A program made the translations under genes and the position numbers. From Pseudomonas cichorii (GTDB taxonomy: Bacteria > Pseudomonadota > Gammaproteobacteria > Pseudomonadales > Pseudomonadaceae), in contig NZ_BLVZ01000012.1 in the NCBI RefSeq assembly GCF_015471405.1, positions 1-64,000 of the forward strand: 64,000 bases of DNA, read 5' to 3'. Shown here piece after piece: positions 8,092 through 14,881 of this stretch. The notes under the pieces were generated by a model. It did not search any database. It had not been told where the DNA came from and saw nothing but the letters and a program-made list of their open reading frames with translations. Each line of letters starts with the position of its first letter. Position 1 is the first letter of the stretch.

Positions 8092-8104
8092 GCGCTCCCA
8101 CAGC

Positions 8105-8181
8105 AGGCACGTAGCTCAGTTGGTTAGAGCACCACCTTGACATGGTGGGGGTCGTTGGTTCGAGTCCAATCGCGCCTACCA
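8105..8181 (+). tRNA. tRNA-Val(GAC), copy 2; integration target of the downstream element
   Basis: Identical in sequence to copy 1, with anticodon GAC, encoded CCA and the A5/C68 acceptor mismatch. From the anticodon arm onward it doubles as the left attachment repeat of the element that ends at 14497, so integration has preserved a complete tRNA. Confidence 0.97.
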
Positions 8182-8244
8182 AACAAAATCCGCTCTGCTG
8201 GGCGGTGAAGAAGGGCGATCCGAAAGGGTCGCCCTTTTTTCGTT
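8136..8244 (+). repeat. attL direct repeat
   Basis: The 109-bp sequence from the tRNA anticodon arm through the downstream terminator is identical to 14389-14497. The first tRNA copy has the same stretch at 7423-7530 with one A fewer after the CCA end, so the two att copies are closer to each other than to copy 1. Confidence 0.93.
8211..8240 (+). terminator. Terminator of tRNA-Val copy 2
   Basis: The same hairpin as at 7496-7526, followed by six T; it is part of the attL repeat. Confidence 0.92.
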
Positions 8245-8255
8245 CCTGAGAAAAC

Positions 8256-8377
8256 GTTCACAAATTACAGGCAGTGTTCACAGAAGGCAACGTGAACAGA
8301 AAATTTGGCCAGTGGTGAGCGTTCACACATCATTCACAGTGACGTTCACACCAGCGTTCACACAAGAAATTGTGAAC
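8256..8377. repeat. Cluster of GTTCACA iterons
   Basis: Eight copies of GTTCACA or close variants in 122 bp: direct at 8256, 8276, 8321, 8332 (ATTCACA), 8344 and 8356, inverted at 8292 and 8371. The four copies from 8321 to 8356 are spaced 11-12 bp apart, about one helical turn. This suits binding of a replication initiator or regulator encoded by the element. Confidence 0.7.
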
Positions 8378-8463
8378 GACCTAGCCTAACCAATTGATTT
8401 CAAAGGCTGGAACACCTTCTTGTTAAGGTGGTGCTCATTGTTCGTGCCTCACAATGGCAGGCT

Positions 8464-8495
8464 TCTAACCAACTGAGCTGCGTGCCTGCTGTGGG
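8464..8495 (-). pseudogene. Inverted 5' fragment of tRNA-Val with its upstream flank
   Basis: On the minus strand, 32 nt match the host tRNA-Val locus (leader CCCACAGC plus acceptor and D arm) with one mismatch (T8 to C). The sequence then diverges into GAAGCCTGCC; a perfect hairpin CACCTT-aacaag-AAGGTG follows about 40 nt later (8412-8429). The 3' half of a tRNA is absent, so it cannot be a canonical tRNA. It sits inside the element opposite in orientation to the real tRNA. Confidence 0.7.
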
Positions 8496-8731
8496 GCTGT
8501 GAGCTAAGCGCCTGTGGCACTCAAGCTAATGAGTTGTGTACGCATGAGAGAAGCGGACAGTCAGTGCATGTGTCTGTTTAGTGGGAAGGTATGCCTTCAT
8601 TTCTGGCTGGGACGCTATGAGCGCATAAGGGGAGGCGGGGGTGTGGGGGTTAGTGCTATCTATGCAATGCTACGTATTATTTTCTAGAAAAAACTCTGTA
8701 GCTGCATCTAGTGAAAATTAAGGAATTGAGA

Positions 8732-9049
8732 ATGTTTAAGGGAATATATTGGGCTTGGAAAGGTAAGTCGTTCGGTAATGAAGTGGCAGATTATCTGGGT
8801 GTTAATCGTAGATTGTATCATGGCGCTATGGAAGAGGGTGGTTGCAGTCAGCACATGTTAAGGTTGTATCATTTGCGGTCTCAGGGTGTTGCTCTGGAAG
8901 AGGTTGCATACCATTCGTGCGACTATTTATCACTCGGTCTTCTTGGTTTAGAGCGTCGCTTCGGTAAGCAGAAACTTATTAGCCAGGCCCAAGAGAATAT
9001 AAACCGATTTCTATTAGCTAAGGCTAATCTTGACTTACGTTCTTCTTGA
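8732..9049 (+). CDS. Element-encoded hypothetical protein, 105 aa
   Basis: The start at 8732 has AAGGA 8 nt upstream; a GTG at 8711 would add seven residues. No family recognised. The N-terminal half (FGNEVADYLGVNRRLYHGAMEEGG) has the cadence of a helix-turn-helix, followed by SQHMLRLYHLRSQGVALEEVA. It could be a small regulator of the element. It is the leftmost gene, reading away from the iteron cluster, with AT-rich codon use typical of the element. Confidence 0.6.
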   Translation: MFKGIYWAWKGKSFGNEVADYLGVNRRLYHGAMEEGGCSQHMLRLYHLRSQGVALEEVAYHSCDYLSLGLLGLERRFGKQKLISQAQENINRFLLAKANLDLRSS

Positions 9050-9316
9050 GCGTATCTTAATGCCTTCGGCAAACGGGCCTGCCTAGCTTCACAGGTAAAC
9101 TGTATGTGCCAGTAGGGTGCACCTCAATGTTAGTAGTGTCATAGCGTAGCCTTCAATGGCGTAGTGGTGATATGAACGCTAAGAGGACAATGGGAGGATG
9201 GTTAGTAGAACTCCCCAGTGTGGAAACGCATTGAGCACCCTAAGAGGGCATAGGTACAGTTAGAGCTTAACGCTCTCTTTGATTCTACTATGCCTTTAAT
9301 TCAAGGGGAGAGTTGA

Positions 9317-9550
9317 ATGCAAGAATCAACGCCTGAATTAACAAGACTTATATTTAAGTCAACTTCTGCATTCCACCCTTTAGGGTTGCTATGTAATTTT
9401 CTGCTACTTTCTACGATTATTGCATCAATCATGATTGCCATATTCAAAGGCAAGGTGGTAGGCGCTTTATTATTGGTGCTCTCAGCGTTTGTGATTCGAG
9501 CGATAGTCATGTGGGTGTTGAGGCTTTATCTGTTTCGTAAGTATAGATAG
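9317..9550 (+). CDS. Small membrane protein, 77 aa
   Basis: GGGGAGAG lies about 7 nt before the ATG. Two hydrophobic spans are visible (about 20-43, LGLLCNFLLLSTIIASIMIAIF, and 48-71, GALLLVLSAFVIRAIVMWVL), with a basic C-terminus RLYLFRKYR. It resembles no family I recognise. Two-span proteins in phage-like elements can be holins or superinfection-exclusion proteins, but nothing else here supports either. It converges on the small-terminase-like gene. Confidence 0.6.
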   Translation: MQESTPELTRLIFKSTSAFHPLGLLCNFLLLSTIIASIMIAIFKGKVVGALLLVLSAFVIRAIVMWVLRLYLFRKYR

Positions 9551-9606
9551 AAAAGTGGTGGTTGTGCTCTGAGGTTAATGCCTATCACCTCAATTAATAA
9601 ATAATT

Positions 9607-9954
9607 CTACGGCTTGACTAGAGCCATACGCTTAACATCTGCATCAAACTCATTGTCTATCTTAGCCTTAATATTAAGATACTTTTCTACGTCTGCTTTT
9701 TTAGGGCGTCCCACAGGTCGGGCCATACCAGCAAGCTTAAGCATTTCCTTCACTGCTACAACGTTACCATTGATAAGCTCAACCTTAAGTTGCTCCACCG
9801 ACTTGTCAAACCAGTAGAGTCTATGTTCTTCTTTCCAGCCTTGAAGCTCGGCATGGCTATCTAGAAGGGAGAGGCTTACGCCTATCTTCTCTGCTAGCTC
9901 AATGTGCGAGAAGGCTTCGATATATTCCTTCTTGTATATTTCTTTAATATTCAT
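9607..9954 (-). CDS. Possible phage small terminase subunit, 115 aa
   Basis: The N-terminus (YKKEYIEAFSHIELAEKIGVSLSLLDSHAELQGW) reads as a helix-turn-helix DNA-binding segment. The middle is a helical block, followed by LKLAGMARPVGRPKKADVEKYLN and a C-terminal EFDADVKRMALVKP. The VGRPKKADV stretch and following helix resemble small terminase (DNA maturase A) proteins of podovirus-type phages; this is family memory, not a search. If correct, the protein would recognise packaging sites and steer a helper's large terminase to the element's DNA. Alternative: a DNA-binding regulator. Confidence 0.5.
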   Translation of the reverse strand: MNIKEIYKKEYIEAFSHIELAEKIGVSLSLLDSHAELQGWKEEHRLYWFDKSVEQLKVELINGNVVAVKEMLKLAGMARPVGRPKKADVEKYLNIKAKIDNEFDADVKRMALVKP

Positions 9955-10289
9955 TTTTTTTCTCTTGAGGGTAGTGGTTGGCTTTCAGCAGGAGTCACTG
10001 CGTGACGGCAGAAGCAAGAGCACGCCACGGAGTGGCAACGCATCAAAGAGAAGGGCAAAGGCACTGGTAGGTGTTCCGCTTTTGATCTTTTTTTTAATGC
10101 GTGCTCTTTTCGGCTATGCCGAAGTTGCTTTTGATTTCAAGTATAAGGAAGTTGTTTGTAATGTATCTGAGCATAATTGATAGAAGGACTTGTCTTCTAT
10201 TTATAAATCTTTAAGGGAGCGCCTCTGTAGGTCGCGTAAATCAAGGGCTAATTCTAATTTGGTGACAAAGAATTGCCATTTTCTTGTCA
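9955..10289. other. 335-bp region inside the element without a clear gene
   Basis: A plus-strand open frame (9902-10180) overlaps the start of the terminase-like gene antisense and lacks a ribosome site, so it is not called. The stretch contains the palindrome GTCACTGCGTGAC near 9990 and an inverted pair GAGCACGC/GCGTGCTC about 80 bp apart (10018 and 10097), which could be a packaging or regulatory site. No clear terminator for the upstream operon was identified here. Confidence 0.4.
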
Positions 10290-11540
10290 CTAAACTTCTA
10301 GCCAGTTTTCTAGTAGTTTTCTCATTCGCTCGCTGGCTATCAGTAGATTCATATCGTTGTGTGTTCTGATTGAACCTCTGAATATGAATTGCAGGAGAAA
10401 GCCTAGGGCATATCTCTCTGAGTCAATCTCTATCCCCAATGTCTTGTAATGCTGGATGATGATTACGTTAGGGTAGATGTTGTATGCGTAGATGCAATTG
10501 ATTCGATCTGCAAATTCATTGGTTGCTCTGGTGTTCCAAGGTATGAAGGTTCTATGTTTGGAATCGTCATTACCTTCTAGGTCAGTCTGCCAGCGCTTAT
10601 GTGCCATTACTTTAAGTTTTTGGTAAGGAGAGGAGCCTATAGGCGCAGTCCAGAAATATGAGCCTTTAGGCATTACCTTCTGTCTGGTGTTCTCCAGGCT
10701 AGCCCCAAAGGTTTTTAGTGTTTCGTCACTTGCGTTCTCAAACCAAGAGTAAGAGAAGGTATGTGGTGCATACATACCCTTACTGTCAGTCTGTATGTCT
10801 AAAACTTTCTTAGGTGTATTGATGATTTTCAGTTTCTGCTTGATGATACGCTTTATCTCATTCTCAGAGCGTAGCTCGGTAGGGTAGTGATAAGCATATT
10901 CAAGGTCGTTGATCTTCAACCATGCAGCCATTAGGCTACCTTCAAACAGGTATGTCAGAATGGTAGTGGTCTTGGCTGCATTGATAACGCAAGGTGGTGT
11001 GCGCGCAATGAAGATAGTATCTCCATATAACCATAGGGAGCCTGCATCGCATTTGTTTTTAACTGACAGATCGCGACCTTTATAGTTGGGGTATTTGAGG
11101 TGATTCCACTCAACCCTGCCATTTTCAGCGATGTGTATCATGCCAGCCTCAGCTAGCGCTGTAATGTCTTGCGGGTGATACTCCTTCCACACCTCAATCA
11201 TGTCTATCGTTTCGTCTATGATTAGATGGTAGTCATTTTCGTAGATGATTTGGATAGTGTCCTTGTCTATGTCTTCAAACAGAGCATGGGTGCATGCAAT
11301 GTTGTGACCACAGGAGAGAAGGGATTTTAAGTGAGAAGACTTGCTAAGGCCGCTGGTTCCGGGAGATTTAAAGTCTAAGTTTGGTAGCTCTAGCTGGATG
11401 CGTCCTTTGGTTTTGCCGTCTCCTACTTCTGATAGGTAAGGAGAAACGAATAGCCAGCGTTTTTCTTTGTTTTTCTTAATGTGGTCAAAGACCCAAGTGG
11501 TTTTGCCTGCACCGCATACAGCATCTATAATAGTTACCAA
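10290..11540 (-). CDS. P-loop helicase-like ATPase, 416 aa
   Basis: It begins with TTG at 11540, followed immediately by a Walker A motif (CGAGKTT, residues 9-15). A DE pair in LIIDETID (109-110) is a likely Walker B/motif II, and QFIFRGSIR (about 384-392) resembles the arginine-rich motif VI of superfamily 1/2 helicases. The rest is not recognisable. It is the last and largest gene of the element's operon, so a role in replication is the simplest inference. The TTG start has only a GA-rich ribosome site, suggesting low expression or coupling to the gene 34 bp upstream. Confidence 0.7.
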   Translation of the reverse strand: MVTIIDAVCGAGKTTWVFDHIKKNKEKRWLFVSPYLSEVGDGKTKGRIQLELPNLDFKSPGTSGLSKSSHLKSLLSCGHNIACTHALFEDIDKDTIQIIYENDYHLIIDETIDMIEVWKEYHPQDITALAEAGMIHIAENGRVEWNHLKYPNYKGRDLSVKNKCDAGSLWLYGDTIFIARTPPCVINAAKTTTILTYLFEGSLMAAWLKINDLEYAYHYPTELRSENEIKRIIKQKLKIINTPKKVLDIQTDSKGMYAPHTFSYSWFENASDETLKTFGASLENTRQKVMPKGSYFWTAPIGSSPYQKLKVMAHKRWQTDLEGNDDSKHRTFIPWNTRATNEFADRINCIYAYNIYPNVIIIQHYKTLGIEIDSERYALGFLLQFIFRGSIRTHNDMNLLIASERMRKLLENWLEV

Positions 11541-11574
11541 ACGTTACTCTCTCTATGGTTTTTTGTATGAGTAA

Positions 11575-11826
11575 TCACACCTTGTAGTTAGGGCTAACTG
11601 CTGGTGCTTCATTAATATACTTCTCCGTCTGCCAAGTTAAATGGCCTACAGCTTGCAAAGACATTCTATGCTTTAGAGCTAATGCGTAGATAGCGTCAGG
11701 ATTACCCTTGGCCGTCATTATTTCTCTAACTACCTTGCGCTTAATCTTAATGGGGATGATAGCTCTGAGGGGGGATTGGTAGTTAGGTATGAGGATGAAG
11801 TCTTCTTCTGAATTTAATTGAGCCAT
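11575..11826 (-). CDS. Element-encoded hypothetical protein, 83 aa
   Basis: The start at 11826 (MAQLNSEEDF) overlaps the end of the preceding small membrane protein gene by 13 nt. The protein has a basic middle (IKIKRKVVREIMTAKG) and a segment YALALKHRMSLQAVGHLTWQ compatible with a helix-turn-helix. No family recognised. Its place in a chain of overlapping genes suggests translational coupling and a shared process, probably replication or its control. Confidence 0.65.
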   Translation of the reverse strand: MAQLNSEEDFILIPNYQSPLRAIIPIKIKRKVVREIMTAKGNPDAIYALALKHRMSLQAVGHLTWQTEKYINEAPAVSPNYKV

Positions 11827-11924
11827 ATCATGGCGCCTATGATAAGTATAGCTATGGTAAGTAAGATTATGCATGTTGCATGCATGATGATTGCTGTAAT
11901 AGCCCAGCTTGTACCCGTATTCAT
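11814..11924 (-). CDS. Tiny single-span membrane protein, 36 aa
   Basis: The ATG overlaps the TGA of the upstream 87-aa gene (ATGA), and its 3' end overlaps the next gene by 13 nt. The product is MNTGTSWAITAIIMHATC followed by a long Ile/Leu-rich run ending GAMIWLN: one membrane helix and almost nothing else. It is too short for common gene callers. The tight overlaps on both sides argue that it is real; function unknown. Confidence 0.65.
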   Translation of the reverse strand: MNTGTSWAITAIIMHATCIILLTIAILIIGAMIWLN

Positions 11925-12184
11925 TTCTTGGGCTTAAGTCTTTCTAGTTCGTCAACAACGTTGTGTAGAATAAAGGCTGTAGTAAATACACCTTCCAGCT
12001 CAGGGCGAGGATTGATGCAGAGGAAATTACCTCTCTGATTCATCTGGTATTGAACGCCCTTGTAGGTTTTAATCTCACCTACAGGGCTGTCGTTCTTCAA
12101 GGCAACAGCTTTAATAGTTTTCTCTAGCTCGGCCTTGCGATGTTCAAGGTATTGTCGCTCACCTTCTGATCGGTAACAGTTCAT
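11921..12184 (-). CDS. Element-encoded hypothetical protein, 87 aa
   Basis: The start ATG overlaps the stop of the 141-aa gene (ATGA), implying coupled translation. The N-terminal third (GERQYLEHRKAELEKTIKAV) is a charged helix that may form a coiled coil; the middle (YKGVQYQMNQRGNFLCINP) looks beta-rich; the C-terminus is ELERLKPKK. No family recognised. It lies within the leftward operon of the element. Confidence 0.7.
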   Translation of the reverse strand: MNCYRSEGERQYLEHRKAELEKTIKAVALKNDSPVGEIKTYKGVQYQMNQRGNFLCINPRPELEGVFTTAFILHNVVDELERLKPKK

Positions 12185-12606
12185 TGCTCAGCCCCCAGTC
12201 GTTTATAAATATTGGCTTTGATAGCCTTCATTGCGTCAGCTTGATTTTTTCCTGTAGCCGCTGGTCCGCTAATGATGCTTTTGTTTACACCTTGAAAATG
12301 TCCATTCTCGTCGTAGATGTTATTGTTAGGCTCGGTGTTCTTGCGTGTTTGTCTGGCTGCCTCAATGGCTGCTTGGGCATTAATCCCCTCTCGAATGAAA
12401 GGGTCATCTCTGTAGAGGCGCTGTAATGTTTGCTCTTTGATCTGTTTCATCATTGCTACAGCGTCCTTGGAGTTGTCAAGGCTTCGTAAAGTCTTAGGTT
12501 TCTCTGATAGCTGCCAACCTGAGTTCTTTGCAATCTCTTCGATTTCTTCGACACTGCGTCCAGTTTCTTGGGCAATGGTTACTAGGTCGTTGTGGGTATA
12601 ATTCAT
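12181..12606 (-). CDS. Element-encoded hypothetical protein, 141 aa
   Basis: AAGGAAA lies about 7 nt before the ATG. The N-terminus (NDLVTIAQETGRSVEEIEEIAKNSGW) looks like a helix-turn-helix or UBA-like three-helix unit; the rest is polar with many Ala, Asn, Gln and Lys, and probably flexible. No catalytic motif is visible. It follows the HTH gene by 14 bp in the same operon. Confidence 0.7.
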   Translation of the reverse strand: MNYTHNDLVTIAQETGRSVEEIEEIAKNSGWQLSEKPKTLRSLDNSKDAVAMMKQIKEQTLQRLYRDDPFIREGINAQAAIEAARQTRKNTEPNNNIYDENGHFQGVNKSIISGPAATGKNQADAMKAIKANIYKRLGAEQ

Positions 12607-12620
12607 ACTGTGTTTCCTTC

Positions 12621-12890
12621 TTAAAATGTAATGGTCCGATACTGGAAAGGAGATGTTTGATTCGGTCCAGACTTTCTACGCTCTACCAGACCTGATTTAA
12701 TCAGGTGTTTAATCACGCCTTCTACAGAGCGACGGGAGAGAGCAGATGCTACACAGAAGTCATTACCTGAGATGGTAGACCAACCTTCTTGGTCGGCTTG
12801 GTTACGCACCATCAAGTAGATGATCTTCCTTGGAAATGTATTAAGCTGCTGGTGTTGGATTGCTACAATCTGTTCAAGTGTTATGCTCAT
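12621..12890 (-). CDS. Winged-helix/HTH DNA-binding protein, 89 aa
   Basis: The start at 12890 (MSITLEQIVAIQHQQ) is preferred to 12941, whose extra residues look unrelated. LMVRNQADQEGWSTISGNDFCVASALSRRSVEGVIKHLIKSGLVERR is a textbook winged-helix arrangement, of the kind found in plasmid and phage replication proteins and regulators. As first gene of the leftward operon it may be the control protein or initiator binding the iterons, which is inference. Confidence 0.75.
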   Translation of the reverse strand: MSITLEQIVAIQHQQLNTFPRKIIYLMVRNQADQEGWSTISGNDFCVASALSRRSVEGVIKHLIKSGLVERRKSGPNQTSPFQYRTITF

Positions 12891-13309
12891 TGCTATTGTC
12901 TCTTTGGTTTTATGAAGGGCTCTCCTTGTTGTGTTTCCCATGGATGTCTAGAGTTTACGGCTCGTAATATTATCTGGGTGAAACCACAAGTTGTCTCTAT
13001 CTCATAACTTGTATGAAAATAGAAAGCTGGGAGAGGTTGCTGCTCGGAGTTACAGTCTGGTTTGGTGTGGGAGTTGAGGAGGTGATTTTAATAACTGTGC
13101 CTGATTTTTGGAGGGGTGCCTAAAAATGTAGCAGAGATATTTTCTCTACTAGTAATATACTAGAGTGGTTTTTTAGGAAATTTGCTGCATGCAAAAATAA
13201 ATTATTTTTCGATAGCAATGGCTCAAGCATACTCATGGTGAGTTTGTTGTGGTATGGCTGGTGCCTATAAGTAAGCCTGTTGGGGAGGTGCTGTGTATAA
13301 AGTTATAGT
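12891..13309. promoter_or_regulatory. AT-rich control region upstream of the element's operon
   Basis: The stretch before the HTH gene has no convincing coding frame. It holds a perfect palindrome CTAGTA-ata-TACTAG at 13149-13163 in a very AT-rich context, a candidate operator. Promoters for the leftward operon are expected here, but I could not pick out a consensus pair with confidence. Confidence 0.4.
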
Positions 13310-13340
13310 CTGGCGAGGGCGGTTCCTTACGCCTCGCCAG
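13310..13340. terminator. Stem-loop downstream of the integrase gene
   Basis: CTGGCGAGG and CCTCGCCAG form a 9-bp stem with a 13-nt loop, just beyond the integrase stop. There is no long T-run, so it may be a terminator or an mRNA-stabilising hairpin. Confidence 0.6.
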
Positions 13341-13355
13341 AGGGCTTGTAAGGGC

Positions 13356-14312
13356 TCAATCAATTAGATGGAGAACGTCCTTGGCATTCAAGTGAGAGTA
13401 TCTGGCTACCGATCTCGTATCTCTGTGCCCCGACACAATCATTATCTGAGCATTGTTAAAACCTTTCTTGGCTACATTGGTTATTCTTGTATGTCTCAAT
13501 TGGTGCAGTCTTACACTACTGTCTAAGTTGGTTGCGATACGTGCCCGCCTGATAGCCTGTGAGACGCTACGGGGCGCTACAGTGAATAACCTTCCTTTGG
13601 GTATGCGCTCAGCTACAGCACGCCTCATAGCTTCTCTGAATAGCTCTACAGCACGAAAGGTAAGAGGAACAGAGCGTGTCCCATTTTTCCCATCTACAAC
13701 ATCCGCTATACGTTGATCCAGATGCAAGCAGTTAACTGTCAGCTTCAATATCTCCGAACGCCTCATGGCTGTTTCATATGCGAGTTCAGCTATCAACCCC
13801 ATGGTAGGTGACAGCTCATTGAGGATTATGTGTAGCTCACCAGTGGTCACTACCTTGTCACTCGACTTTCCTGGCTTTGGCAGGACTATTTCCTGTACGG
13901 GGTTAGCTATGTCTATCAGCAAGCCCCGCTTTGCATATTTGAAGAACCGAGAGAGGAACGCTAGCTGATGCCTACAGGTAGCAGCCTTCACTGTCTGTAA
14001 GCGTCTCAGCTTGAAGTCATTAATCATTTGAGGGGTGATTTCATGGATGGGCTGGGGGAAGGCTTGAGCAAGCTGCTCAACAATCTGGATGGCATGGTCA
14101 TAGCTGCCCTTGCCCTTGAGGTGGGACTCACAATAGGTCATGCCTAGCGTGAGTATGGTGTGATGCTTGTGGTCCTTGTGAATCGCTTCCTGTTTGTCAG
14201 CCCATGCCTGAGCCTCAGCTTGAGTAGGGAAGGTGGCTGATTGAGCAGGTCTGCCCTTGATACGTACCTGAGCATTCCAGTTACCAGAAGGAAGGGAACG
14301 GATGTTAGCCAT
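13356..14312 (-). CDS. int: Tyrosine site-specific integrase
   Basis: 318 aa. An N-terminal Arm-type DNA-binding segment (about 1-50) and a SAM-like core-binding domain (about 52-140) precede the catalytic domain. All catalytic residues are visible: Arg184 (TAMRRSEIL), Lys209 (DGKNGT), His270 and Arg273 (LHQLRHT), His296 (SGHRD) and the nucleophile Tyr305 (ARYSHL). It lies next to attR at the tRNA-Val target, so it should catalyse integration and, with a directionality factor, excision. No classical excisionase gene was identified; the small HTH protein could serve. Confidence 0.95.
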   Translation of the reverse strand: MANIRSLPSGNWNAQVRIKGRPAQSATFPTQAEAQAWADKQEAIHKDHKHHTILTLGMTYCESHLKGKGSYDHAIQIVEQLAQAFPQPIHEITPQMINDFKLRRLQTVKAATCRHQLAFLSRFFKYAKRGLLIDIANPVQEIVLPKPGKSSDKVVTTGELHIILNELSPTMGLIAELAYETAMRRSEILKLTVNCLHLDQRIADVVDGKNGTRSVPLTFRAVELFREAMRRAVAERIPKGRLFTVAPRSVSQAIRRARIATNLDSSVRLHQLRHTRITNVAKKGFNNAQIMIVSGHRDTRSVARYSHLNAKDVLHLID

Positions 14313-14388
14313 ATTTGACGCCTCATAGTGTGAATGGGCGTTCTCTCAGGGCCTAGAACCACAAGGGCTATAGACAGCAGGCTGCCTT

Positions 14389-14497
14389 CTTGACATGGTG
14401 GGGGTCGTTGGTTCGAGTCCAATCGCGCCTACCAAACAAAATCCGCTCTGCTGGGCGGTGAAGAAGGGCGATCCGAAAGGGTCGCCCTTTTTTCGTT
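14389..14497 (+). repeat. attR direct repeat (3' tRNA-Val fragment plus terminator)
   Basis: Identical to 8136-8244. It contains the 3' part of the tRNA from the anticodon arm to CCA, the spacer and the terminator hairpin. No acceptor 5' strand or promoter precedes it, so it does not encode a functional tRNA. Confidence 0.94.
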
Positions 14498-14518
14498 TGC
14501 GCAGATTGAAACCCGACC

Positions 14519-14881
14519 CTATTTGGGCCGGGCAAACGATTTGACGATGGATTTGGTCGCTGTGCTTGCCTTGAGGTCGCTGATGTTTCCCGTCGCGAGC
14601 CATTTGCAGGCGGCAATCTCGTTCCGTGGCGAGGGCTCGCTGGAGGAGGGGATCACGGCTGTGAATATGTGGTGAATGACCCGATCCTTTTCGTATTCAT
14701 CCACATACATGAGGTCCAGGTTTTCAAGGCCCGTTTCCTCACTCAGTTCGCGCACGGCTGCCTGGGCTGGCGTTTCTCCCGCTTCGATCCTGCCGCCGGG
14801 CAATGCCCATTTCGATTTTGGTTTGCGAACGTAGAGGATCTGGTCGTCACGCTTGCAGATGACTGTTGCTCGTTCTTTCAT
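14519..14881 (-). CDS. NUDIX hydrolase
   Basis: 120 aa. The Nudix box is complete: GGRIEAGETPAQAA then VRELSEETGL, matching GX5EX7REUXEEXGU, with the three Glu residues that hold Mg2+ in place. The short length and N-terminus (MKERATVICKRDDQILYVRKPK) resemble MutT/ADP-ribose-pyrophosphatase-type housecleaning enzymes; the substrate cannot be predicted. The stop lies 22 bp from attR, so this is the first chromosomal gene to the right of the element. Confidence 0.9.
   Translation of the reverse strand: MKERATVICKRDDQILYVRKPKSKWALPGGRIEAGETPAQAAVRELSEETGLENLDLMYVDEYEKDRVIHHIFTAVIPSSSEPSPRNEIAACKWLATGNISDLKASTATKSIVKSFARPK

Larger units (their letters stand above)
8136..14497. mobile_element. 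6.25-kb tRNA-Val integrative element, possible phage satellite
   Basis: The element is bounded by 109-bp identical direct repeats (8136-8244 and 14389-14497) starting in the tRNA anticodon arm. A tyrosine integrase starts 76 bp inside the right repeat. Inside are a leftward operon of an HTH protein, four small proteins and a P-loop helicase-like protein, then a possible small terminase and two rightward small genes. Base composition is clearly AT-richer than the flanks. There are no capsid, portal, tail, conjugation or toxin genes. The size and gene set match the satellite/mini-element class, but the helper and the name are unknown. Confidence 0.88.

Noticed and set aside
8256-8377. CRISPR array
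   Set aside because: The repeats are only 7 bp, in both orientations and at uneven spacing; no cas gene is present. The pattern fits protein-binding iterons.
8444-8462. Sequence CCTCACAATGGCAGG resembling a T7-like phage gh-1 RNA polymerase promoter
   Set aside because: It matches only part of the consensus as I remember it, lacks the A-rich upstream half, and is explained by the adjacent tRNA-like fragment.
9902-10180. 92-aa plus-strand frame in the element
   Set aside because: It overlaps the start of the terminase-like gene antisense, lacks a ribosome site, and changes character midway from hydrophobic to Arg/Ser-rich.
14346-14616. Minus-strand frames across attR encoding strings such as GAIGLEPTTPTMS and RRDWTRTNDP
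   Set aside because: These are translations of the antisense of the tRNA-Val 3' end and its flank, a well-known source of spurious proteins in databases.
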